NCBI RefSeq assembly: GCF_050563525.1
Contig: NZ_JBNXUN010000003.1
Location: 1 to 64,000 of the forward strand
DNA length: 64,000 bases
Direction of reading: 5' to 3'
DNA from: Falsiroseomonas sp050563525
GTDB taxonomy: Bacteria > Pseudomonadota > Alphaproteobacteria > Acetobacterales > Acetobacteraceae
In this document: piece by piece, positions 17,192-24,476 of the stretch
Layout of the letters: the number at the start of each line of letters is the position of its first letter
How positions within the stretch are numbered: the first letter of the stretch is position 1
Translations under genes and position numbers: made by a program
The notes under the pieces: model-generated
The model's input: only the letters and a program-made list of their open reading frames with translations
Database searches by the model: none
Told to the model about the DNA's origin: nothing

Positions 17192-18487
17192 ATGATGAAC
17201 CGCATCCTGGGCATGGGCGGCAAGCTGCGGGCCCAGGCGGCGTTGCTGCGGCGGGACCCGCAGGCCTTCGCCGTCAACATGATGCAGGTGACGCACCCTT
17301 CCCTGTTCCGGGAACGGCTGGTCGACATCATGAATCCGGTGCCGATGCATGTGCGGGTCGACCCGTCGCTCGGCGGGGCGATGCGGCTGAACGTGCTGAA
17401 CCCGGCGCTGTCCAAGGAAGGCATGACCGGCGGGCCGAACACCATCCTGAACCTGGCGGTGCGCGTGGCGCGGCAGGGCATCCCGGTGCGCCTGATCACC
17501 ACGGTGAAGCCGGGCGGCGTGTCCGCGGATTGGCTGCGGCACCACCTGGCGGAGCTGGTCGGCGGTGAGATCCCGGAGATCGCGGTGGAGACCGCCGCGG
17601 TCGAGGCGTCGCCGCTGGTCGTCGGCCCCGGCGAGGCCTTCATGGCTACGCACTGGACCACCGCGCAGCAGTTGAAGCCCATCCTGCCGCGGATGAACTC
17701 GGCAAAGTTCATCTACATGCTGCAGGAATTCGAGGCCGGCTTCTACGCCTGGTCCAGCAACCACGCGCTGGCGCTGGAAACCTACGGGATGGATTTCTGG
17801 CCGGTCACCAACGAGAACCTGCTGGCCGAGTATTTCTTTCGCACCGGCCATGGCCGCTTCGCCGACCCTGGCTTTCGCGAACGCTCCATCGCCTTCGACC
17901 CGGCGATCGAGGACCGCGTCTTCCACCCGCCCACCGCCCCCTGGCCGCCGGGGCCGAAGACGCTGCTGTTCTATGCGCGGCCATCCAACCACCGGAACCT
18001 GTTCGGCCTGGGGCTGGAGGCGCTGCGCCGTGCCGCCGCCGACCCGGCTTTCGCCGGCTGGCGGATGCTGGCGATCGGCGGTCGCGGCGGCGTGCCGGAC
18101 CTGCCTCTGGCCAATGGCCACGTGCTGCGCCCGGCGCCGTGGCGCGGCTACCTCGCCTATGCCGACCAGTTGCGGGAGGCCGATGTGCTGCTGGCGCCGA
18201 TGCTGTCGCCGCACACCGGCTACCCGGCGCTGGAAATGGCGGCCTGCGGCGGCGTGGCGGTGACCAATGCCTTCTCGGTCAAGACCATCGAGGTGCTGGA
18301 AGGCCTGTCGCCCAACATCGTGGCGACGGAGGCAACGGTGGAGGGCATGGCGGCGGGCCTGGTGCGCGCCGCCGGCCTGGTCAATGCCGGCCGGCCGCGC
18401 GACGGCGTGCTGAACCTGCCGCGCGACTGGGCGGAGGCGCTGGACCCGGCGGCGCGCCGGGTGGCGGAGGTGCTGCGGGCGTTCTGA
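17192..18487 (+). CDS. Glycosyltransferase, WsaF-like (GT4-type C-terminal)
   Basis: A 431-residue protein similar to WsaF-type rhamnosyltransferases. The N-terminal acceptor half contains LSKEGMTGGPNTILNLA, and the middle FIYMLQEFEAGFYAWSSNHA matches that subgroup. The C-terminal nucleotide-sugar half contains the ALEMAACGGVAVTN loop with the glutamate expected for GT-B enzymes. No membrane segment is seen. It stands alone 100 bp after the deacetylase gene, with a GGAGAA site ahead of the ATG. It probably builds a surface glycan; donor and acceptor are unknown. Confidence 0.78.
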   Translation: MMNRILGMGGKLRAQAALLRRDPQAFAVNMMQVTHPSLFRERLVDIMNPVPMHVRVDPSLGGAMRLNVLNPALSKEGMTGGPNTILNLAVRVARQGIPVRLITTVKPGGVSADWLRHHLAELVGGEIPEIAVETAAVEASPLVVGPGEAFMATHWTTAQQLKPILPRMNSAKFIYMLQEFEAGFYAWSSNHALALETYGMDFWPVTNENLLAEYFFRTGHGRFADPGFRERSIAFDPAIEDRVFHPPTAPWPPGPKTLLFYARPSNHRNLFGLGLEALRRAAADPAFAGWRMLAIGGRGGVPDLPLANGHVLRPAPWRGYLAYADQLREADVLLAPMLSPHTGYPALEMAACGGVAVTNAFSVKTIEVLEGLSPNIVATEATVEGMAAGLVRAAGLVNAGRPRDGVLNLPRDWAEALDPAARRVAEVLRAF

Positions 18488-18497
18488 CGGCGGGGCT

Positions 18498-19289
18498 TCA
18501 GCGCGAAGCGGGGGCCGCCGTCAGCACGGCGCGCGCGATGGCCGCCGTGGGCACCGCCCAGCCGCCCGCCACGCCCGCATCGGCCATGGAGCCGACCCCG
18601 GCCACCACCCATTCGCCGGAGGTTCCGCGGGCGAATAGCGGCCCGCCACTGGAGCCGCTGGTCGCGACGCAGGAATGCCGCATCATGATGCGGCCGGCGG
18701 TATCGTGGCCGAGCGCCACCACGGCGCAATCCATGTCGGCAACCAGTTCCCGCCGATCCGCCTGGTAGCCGCCGAAGACCAGGGCGGTTCCCGGCCGGAT
18801 GTAGCCCGCCGCCAATTGCAGCGGCGGCCCCGAGGCGCCCAGCGGCGCGTCCAGCGCCAGCACGGCCCAATCGGCATCCGGCGGCGCCGCCGGGTCGAGC
18901 CGCGGTCCCGGCCGGACCGAATAGCCCGGCCCCATGATGATGTGGCTCACCCGCGCCTCAGAACCCGTGCCTGCCAGCAGTGGCGACAGCCGGAAGCGGA
19001 CCCGACTGGGCTCGATCCGGCGGGCGCTGCGCGGGTCGAACAGGCAATGCGCGGCGGTCAGCACGGCGCGCTGGCTGACCAGCACGCCGGTGCAACGGGC
19101 GCCGCTGCTGGTGGTGACCACGCCGACGGCGTTCCATGGCGCCTCAGTGGGGTCCACTGCGACGCGCCGATCGTCCCGGCCCAGCCCCGGCGCCGCGGTG
19201 CAGCCGGCGAGCAGCGCCAGGGCCGCGAGGCCGGGAACCGGCCAGCGCTTCGCGCTACGGGCCGATCCTGATGCTGCTGCTGTCCTCAC
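18498..19289 (-). CDS. Trypsin-like (S1) serine protease lipoprotein
   Basis: A 263-residue exported protease. The N-terminus has a hydrophobic stretch ending in the lipobox LLAGC (Cys30), predicting a lipid anchor. The chymotrypsin-fold triad is intact: His81 in LTAAHC, Asp140 in DADWAVLAL, Ser214 in SGSSGGPLF. Cysteine pairs suggest disulfides in the periplasm. The GTG at 19289 gives the complete lipoprotein leader. It follows a GPP34 gene on the same strand after about 100 bp and converges with the glycosyltransferase. Substrate unknown. Confidence 0.85.
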   Translation of the reverse strand: MRTAAASGSARSAKRWPVPGLAALALLAGCTAAPGLGRDDRRVAVDPTEAPWNAVGVVTTSSGARCTGVLVSQRAVLTAAHCLFDPRSARRIEPSRVRFRLSPLLAGTGSEARVSHIIMGPGYSVRPGPRLDPAAPPDADWAVLALDAPLGASGPPLQLAAGYIRPGTALVFGGYQADRRELVADMDCAVVALGHDTAGRIMMRHSCVATSGSSGGPLFARGTSGEWVVAGVGSMADAGVAGGWAVPTAAIARAVLTAAPASR

Positions 19290-19391
19290 CCGCTGTCATC
19301 TCCACCCTTCCGGCGGTCAGGGTGATGGCTTCGGGCTCGGCGAGGCAAAACAAGGAACCGGCACCGCGGCCCTGCTTCGAGGGTCGCCGGC

Positions 19392-20063
19392 TCAGTGCAC
19401 CGCGCCCTGGCGCAGCAGCGTCGCATAGACATCCCGCGTCGCGGCGCTGAGCGAACGCGACAACTCCTCGAGCCCCGCCACCTGGTCCACCCGGGCGGCG
19501 GCCTGGGCGGCCTCAGCCTCGTCCAGCACCAGCGGCACCAGGCCGGCGGCGCGGGCCAGGCCGATCAGCAGGGCGTCGCGCGGGTCGGGGATCTCGTCCT
19601 CGAGCAGCACGCCACGCAGGCGGCGGCGGACCTCCGCTGTCTCCGCGCGGCCTTCGGCCTTGGGATAGCGGCGTTCGGGGAACACCCACAGGAAGCGGTC
19701 CTCGATCCGCCGCAGCACGCCGGCCGCCACCAGCCGGTCCAGTATCGCGGTGCGGAACTCAGGCCCGGACTTCGCCAGATCCTGGATCCACCAGCGGCTG
19801 GTGCGTTCCGGCGACAGGCTGGCCGGCGCACCGGTGGCGAGCCGCGCCAGCACGCCATCCAGCAGCGCATCGCCGGTCGGGCGTTGCTGCACCACCAACA
19901 GCCGGTCGAGGTCGGTATCGATCCGCCCGGCCAGCGCCAGTTCCATCAGGATGGCGCCGGCCAAGGCGAGGTCGCCGGCCGGGCCGGGCAGGCCAACCGG
20001 CTTGCCCGTCTCGTCATCGAGGAGAAGCAGCAGGATCTCCTCCGGCATCGTCAGCACCATCAT
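19392..20063 (-). CDS. GPP34 (GOLPH3/Vps74-like) family protein, copy A
   Basis: A 223-residue protein covering the GPP34 domain along its whole length. The opening MPEEILLLLLDDETG, the middle LVAAGVLRRIEDRFLW and the later DALLIGLARAAGLVPLVL are family features. In eukaryotes GPP34 proteins bind phosphatidylinositol-4-phosphate and glycosyltransferases at the Golgi; the bacterial role is not established. A second copy lies 1.1 kb away. It is 30 bp downstream of a Bug receptor, in a minus-strand run that also contains gamma-glutamyltransferase. Mostly helical, no signal peptide, so probably cytoplasmic or peripheral to the membrane. Confidence 0.85.
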   Translation of the reverse strand: MMVLTMPEEILLLLLDDETGKPVGLPGPAGDLALAGAILMELALAGRIDTDLDRLLVVQQRPTGDALLDGVLARLATGAPASLSPERTSRWWIQDLAKSGPEFRTAILDRLVAAGVLRRIEDRFLWVFPERRYPKAEGRAETAEVRRRLRGVLLEDEIPDPRDALLIGLARAAGLVPLVLDEAEAAQAAARVDQVAGLEELSRSLSAATRDVYATLLRQGAVH

Positions 20064-20093
20064 GGCCCCCTCGGTGGTGGGGCAGGCGGTGCC

Positions 20094-21080
20094 CTACCCG
20101 ACGACGATGTTGAACTGACGCGCCACCGCCGTCCATTCGGTGATCTCGCGCCGCATGATCGACACGAAGGCATCGCCGGCCGGCGGCGGGTTGCGCGGCA
20201 TGGTCTGCAGGTCCGTGAAGCGGGCCGCCAACTCGGGCCGCGCCAGGATCGTCGGCATGATGGCGGTGAGACGCTCCGCGATCGGCGCTGGCAAGCCCTT
20301 CGGCGCCGACAGGCCGAGCCACTGCGCCGAGGTCAGCTTGGGGAAGCCGAGTTCGGCGAAGGTCGGCACGTTCGGGAAGGCCGCCAGGCGCTGCGGCGTG
20401 GAGACGGCGAGCGCCTTCAGCGATCCGTCGCGCATCTGCTGCACGTTGGTGGTGATCGGGTCCACCATGGATTCGATGTTCCGCGCCAGCAGGTCCTGCA
20501 TGGCCGGCGCGCTGCCGGCGTAGGGGATGTGGTCGAGGTTCGGCGCCTGCGCCTCGGAGGACAGCATCGCGCCGAGCAGGTGCGGCGCGGAACCGATGCC
20601 GGAGGAGCCGTAGCGCACCGGGCGGGTGCGTGCGGCCGTCAGCAACTGTTCCAGGGTCTGGTAGGGCGAATCGGCGCGCACCAGGATGATGTTCGGCGCC
20701 TCCACCAGGTGCATCATATGGGTGAAGTCGTTGATCGGGTCGAAGGGCAGTGTCGGACGCGTTGCGGTCGAGAAGACATGCACGGAGGCATGGCTGACCA
20801 GCAGCGTGTAGCCATCCGCCGGCGCCTTGGCGACGACATCGGTGCCGATGATGCCACCAGCCCCGGCGCGGTTCTCGACCACGACGGACTGGCCCAGCAC
20901 CTGCGCCATCATCGGCGCCATCAGGCGGGCGACGGTGTCCACCAGTCCGCCTGGCGGGAACTGGGCGACAAGGCGGATCGAGCGGTTCGGCCAGGCGGGC
21001 TGCGCCCGCACGAGCGAAGGCGCGGCCAAGCCGCCAATGGTGGCGGCGGTCAGGCCCAGCAGGTGGCGACGTTGCAACAT
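20094..21080 (-). CDS. Bug/TctC-family receptor
   Basis: A 328-residue Bug-family periplasmic binding protein. The leader contains QRRHLLGLTAATIGG (cleavage near LVRAQ), followed by RSIRLVAQFPPGGLVD and DGYTLLVSHA. The ATG at 21080 begins the leader; the 56 codons ahead of it are non-coding spacer. It is flanked on the same strand by two GPP34 genes (118 bp upstream, 30 bp downstream), an arrangement I do not recognise from known transport loci. The ligand is unknown, though the nearby GntR/gamma-glutamyltransferase pair hints at an amide or peptide. Confidence 0.92.
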   Translation of the reverse strand: MLQRRHLLGLTAATIGGLAAPSLVRAQPAWPNRSIRLVAQFPPGGLVDTVARLMAPMMAQVLGQSVVVENRAGAGGIIGTDVVAKAPADGYTLLVSHASVHVFSTATRPTLPFDPINDFTHMMHLVEAPNIILVRADSPYQTLEQLLTAARTRPVRYGSSGIGSAPHLLGAMLSSEAQAPNLDHIPYAGSAPAMQDLLARNIESMVDPITTNVQQMRDGSLKALAVSTPQRLAAFPNVPTFAELGFPKLTSAQWLGLSAPKGLPAPIAERLTAIMPTILARPELAARFTDLQTMPRNPPPAGDAFVSIMRREITEWTAVARQFNIVVG

Positions 21081-21198
21081 TCCTACGCTCCCGGTTCGTG
21101 TTCCGGGCGACAGGCGCACAAGCCTTGGGCATATGCCGTGGCCGGAGGCGCGCCTTGCGCCCTCTGGCCATGGAATAGGCAAACGGCGTGCCGGGCGA

Positions 21199-21858
21199 TC
21201 AGGTCTCGCGGCTGGCGGTACCCAGGCCGACGCCGCGGATATCGGCAACCGCGACGCCGAGCGACCGGTTCAGGCTTTCGATCCGCGTCACCACGGCAAG
21301 CCAGGCCTGCACCCGGGCAAGCTCCTCCGCCGAGAGGATCAGCGGCAGCAGCCCGGCGGCGCGCACCAGGCCGAGCAGCAGGGCGTCATGCGGGCTGGGG
21401 ATGTCTTCCTCCAGCAGCAGGGCGCGCAGGCGGGCGCGGGCCTCGGTGGCCTCGGGACGGCCGGCGGGCTTCGGATAGCGACGGTCGGGCAGGATCCACA
21501 GCAGCCGGTCTTCGACCCGGCGGAGGATGCCGCGCGCTACCAGCCGTTCCAGGATCACGGCGCGGGCTTCCGGCGCATCGCGCGCCAGCAGCGGAATGGC
21601 GCCGCGGGCATCGGCAGGGGCGCCGGGCGCGGCGAGCCGGGCCAGCGCGGCATCAAGGGTCGGGTCGCCGGTGGGCGTGGGGTCGACCACCATCAGGTGG
21701 TCCCGGTCTGTATCCACGCGCCCGGACAGCGCGAGCTGCATCAGCAGCGCGCCGGCCAGCGCGCGGTCCGGCGCCATGCCGGTGCGGCCGACGGGCCGGC
21801 CGCTTTCGTCATCGAGCGCGAGGAGCACGATCTCCTCGGCCAGCGTCAGCGCCGTCAT
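21199..21858 (-). CDS. GPP34 (GOLPH3/Vps74-like) family protein, copy B
   Basis: A 219-residue GPP34-domain protein, clearly paralogous to the copy at 19392-20063. Matching blocks are EEIVLLALDDESGRPVG, LVARGILRRVEDRLLWILP, RRYPKPAGRPEATEARARL and DALLLGLVRAAGLLPLIL. The ATG at 21858 is preferred to one 16 codons upstream because it sits 7 bp after the gamma-glutamyltransferase stop and gives the family N-terminus. This tight spacing shows co-translation with that gene. Function in bacteria is unknown; membrane-lipid or glycosyltransferase binding would be by analogy only. Confidence 0.85.
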   Translation of the reverse strand: MTALTLAEEIVLLALDDESGRPVGRTGMAPDRALAGALLMQLALSGRVDTDRDHLMVVDPTPTGDPTLDAALARLAAPGAPADARGAIPLLARDAPEARAVILERLVARGILRRVEDRLLWILPDRRYPKPAGRPEATEARARLRALLLEEDIPSPHDALLLGLVRAAGLLPLILSAEELARVQAWLAVVTRIESLNRSLGVAVADIRGVGLGTASRET

Positions 21859-21865
21859 GGCACGC

Positions 21866-23443
21866 TCAGGCCTGCGCGAGGGCGGCGGACCAGGGTGACA
21901 TGACATCGGTAATGCCGGTGCGCGTACCGTCCGGGCCGATCAGGATCAGGTTCGGGCAGGCGAAGTTCACCGGCAGCACCGCGTGTTCGACAACCTCCAG
22001 CTTGCCGGCCGCCGCCAGCCCATCGAGCGTCGCCTGCGGCAGGCGGCGATCCGCGGTGGCGCCTTCCGGCCCGCTGACGTCGATGCGCGGGAAATGCGCG
22101 GCATCCTCCGGCGACAGGCCGAAGCCCGAGACCAGCGACAGCATCTGGAACACCGCTGCGAGGATGCGCCGGCCGCCGGAGGCACCCAGCGCCATTTCCG
22201 GCGTGCCGGCCGCATCGGCGACGATGACCGGGGACATGTTGGTCAGCGGCCGCTTGTTCGGGCCGATCGCATTGGCGCTGCCCGGCTGTGGATCGAACCA
22301 CATGACGCCGTTGTTCATCAGCACGCCGGAGCGCGGCAGGACGACCCGCGAGCCCATGGAGGACAGCAGCGTGGTGGTCATCGAGACCATCATGCCGTCC
22401 GCGTCACAGACATTCAGGTGGGTCGTGCAGGTATCGGCCCCGGCGGGTTCGGCGTCGCCGAGGCCTGCGAGGCGCTCGGCATAGGCTTCCTGCATCGCCT
22501 TCGCGAAGGCCAGATGCCAGGCGGTGCCGGGCGCGTCGCCGGACCAGTCGGCGGATTCCATAAGGGCCATGACACGCCGGAAGGTCGGCGCCGCGGTCAG
22601 GCCGGCCGAGAGATGCAGCGTGCGCCCGCGCCAGGGCACGGAGACCGCCGGCACGACCCGCGCCCGGCAATTCGCAAGGTCCTTGGCGGACAGGATGCCG
22701 CCGGCTTCCTTCACATCCGCCGCGATGGCGGCGGCGACGTCGCCCTCGTAGAAGTCGCGGAAGCCGGCATGCTGCAGCCGTTCCAGCGTTGCCGACAGGT
22801 TGCCCTGGCGGAAGAAGCCGGGCTTGCCCTGGTAGGGCGGCACGGGCGGCAGGCCGTTCGGCAGGTAGATGCAGGCCGATTCAGGATAAAGCCGCAGGGT
22901 GGAGGCCGCATTGGCCACCTTCAGCAGCGTGTACCAATCCTGCGCCAGTCCGCGATTGGCCAGCGCCACGGCAGGCGCCAGCACATCGCGCACCGGCAGC
23001 CTTCCGTGCCGTTCATGCAGCAGCGCGTAGCCGGCGACGGAGGACGGGATGGCGAAGCTCATCGGGCCATGGATGTTGCGGTCGCCCACGACCTCCGGCC
23101 AGGCGAACAGGTCCTGCTTCCAGCGGCCGGTGGTCGGGAAATCCGCGGGGTCCAGGCCGGCGGGGGAGACCGGGCCGAAATCAAAGGTCTCTGCCGCGCC
23201 GCCCGGCTTCGCCACCTGGGTGAAGCCGATGCCGCCGAGGCCGCTGTTCCAGGGCTCCGTCACCGCCAGGGCGAAGGCGGCGCCGACCGCCGCATCCGCC
23301 GCGCTGCCGCCTGCGTCCAGGATGGCAAGTCCGGCCTCGGCGGCGGCGCGGGATTGGCTGGCGACCATGCCACGGCGCCCAGAGGCGGCGGGCTTGGTGA
23401 CCTGCCAATGCTGGCTGGTGTGGTCGGCGGGCTGGTAGGTCAT
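21866..23443 (-). CDS. Gamma-glutamyltransferase family protein
   Basis: A 525-residue Ntn hydrolase of the gamma-glutamyltransferase family. The N-terminal signature (GGSAADAAVGAAFALAVTEP, about 45-64) is present. The autocleavage threonine is expected at Thr340 in TCTTHLNVCD. The small-subunit region carries LMNNGVMWFDP, and SPVIV and ALGASGGRRI are family loops. The ATG at 23443 gives MTYQPADH; no signal peptide is visible. It follows a GntR gene by 66 bp and precedes a GPP34 gene by 7 bp. It is only distantly related to the copy at the start of the window. It could be a gamma-glutamyl or acyl amidase of unknown substrate. Confidence 0.88.
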   Translation of the reverse strand: MTYQPADHTSQHWQVTKPAASGRRGMVASQSRAAAEAGLAILDAGGSAADAAVGAAFALAVTEPWNSGLGGIGFTQVAKPGGAAETFDFGPVSPAGLDPADFPTTGRWKQDLFAWPEVVGDRNIHGPMSFAIPSSVAGYALLHERHGRLPVRDVLAPAVALANRGLAQDWYTLLKVANAASTLRLYPESACIYLPNGLPPVPPYQGKPGFFRQGNLSATLERLQHAGFRDFYEGDVAAAIAADVKEAGGILSAKDLANCRARVVPAVSVPWRGRTLHLSAGLTAAPTFRRVMALMESADWSGDAPGTAWHLAFAKAMQEAYAERLAGLGDAEPAGADTCTTHLNVCDADGMMVSMTTTLLSSMGSRVVLPRSGVLMNNGVMWFDPQPGSANAIGPNKRPLTNMSPVIVADAAGTPEMALGASGGRRILAAVFQMLSLVSGFGLSPEDAAHFPRIDVSGPEGATADRRLPQATLDGLAAAGKLEVVEHAVLPVNFACPNLILIGPDGTRTGITDVMSPWSAALAQA

Positions 23444-23509
23444 GCATCGGTCTCCGGTTGCCCGGAGGATCGGACCAGCCGCGCCGGGCCGCAAGCCCGC
23501 CTGGCCGCG

Positions 23510-24250
23510 TCAGACGCGCTGCTTCGCCTGCCGCCGCTTTTCCACCGCCGCCTCGAAATCCAGCTCGCCATGCCAGTCGAGGTGCCGGTTCAGCGCGTCC
23601 TGCGCCCCCGGCTCGTCACCCTGCGCGAGGCATTCGATCAGTTCGCGATGTTCCCCGCCGGTGCGGGATTTCGGCCGCACGTCGTGGCCCAGGCCCCAGA
23701 CCACCGAAAGCTGCCGCGCCACGCTGAGCCACAGGCCGTGCAACACCCGGTTGCCGGACAGGCGGCACAATTCGCCGTGGAAGGATTCATCGGCCGCGAC
23801 CAGGACCGCCGTATCGCGGCCCTCGGCGGCTTCCTCGTAGCGCTGCGCGGCGCGGCGCAACGGCATCAGACGCTCCGGCGAGAGCGCCCCGTCCGCCAGG
23901 ATTTCCTTCAGCGCCAGGGATTCCAGGGCGGTGCGCACCCGCATCAACTCGGCAACCATGCGGTTGGTTACCTGCATCAGCCGCATGCCCTTGTAGGGCG
24001 TGCTGACAACGATGCCCTGGCTTTCCAGCAGACGCAGCGCCTCCCGCACCGGAACCCGGCTGATGCCGAGTTCGCGGGCGATCTCGGCCTCCACCAGGCG
24101 GTCGCCGGGCAGGAACACGCCGCGCGCCGCGGCCGCGACCACGGCCTCCGCCGCCTGTTCGACCATGGTGCGGGGATGTACCTGGGCGAGGCGTCGTGGT
24201 TCCAGGTACGGATCCTCAGGCACGGGCGGTTCGTTGGCCTCTGCGGTCAT
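23510..24250 (-). CDS. GntR-family (FCD) transcriptional regulator
   Basis: A regulator of 246 residues from the ATG at 24250; an ATG at 24313 would add 21 residues of low-complexity leader. The winged helix (about residues 30-95) includes LVEAEIARELGISRVPVREA. The FCD effector domain follows, with the metal-ligand-type positions in ADESFHGEL and GGEHRELI. It is the first gene of the minus-strand run leading into gamma-glutamyltransferase and is divergent from malate synthase G. Control of either or both is plausible, but no clean palindrome was found in the 226-bp spacer. Confidence 0.88.
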   Translation of the reverse strand: MTAEANEPPVPEDPYLEPRRLAQVHPRTMVEQAAEAVVAAAARGVFLPGDRLVEAEIARELGISRVPVREALRLLESQGIVVSTPYKGMRLMQVTNRMVAELMRVRTALESLALKEILADGALSPERLMPLRRAAQRYEEAAEGRDTAVLVAADESFHGELCRLSGNRVLHGLWLSVARQLSVVWGLGHDVRPKSRTGGEHRELIECLAQGDEPGAQDALNRHLDWHGELDFEAAVEKRRQAKQRV

Positions 24251-24367
24251 GGCGTTCACATTCGGCAGCCCTGTGAGAGAGCATACGGTTGTAGGATCAT
24301 TTCGTCTGTCCATAAAGATAGATGAGTCGCGATCGCAGGCGGAGTACCCCCCGCCCCCTTTGCCGGT

Positions 24368-24395
24368 CCCCCCTTGGACGCCCCCCCTTGGACGC
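24368..24395 (+). repeat. Two perfect 14-bp tandem repeats in the malate synthase leader
   Basis: CCCCCCTTGGACGC occurs twice head to tail between the GntR gene and malate synthase G. The 226-bp divergent spacer is otherwise gene-free and has an AT-richer promoter-like part near 24280-24330. The repeat could be slippage-generated or a protein-binding site; nothing further can be shown. Confidence 0.6.
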
Positions 24396-24476
24396 CCGGC
24401 GGATTACGCCTAAGGAGCCGGCGCGGGCCGCCGGGGCGTTGTTTGCCGGCCCGCAACCAGTACCTTGGGGAGTCGG

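Noticed and set aside
19395..22484. A 1029-codon plus-strand frame across GPP34, Bug and gamma-glutamyltransferase genes
   Set aside because: It spans three well-supported minus-strand genes and their spacers; low-complexity product, so a frame shadow.
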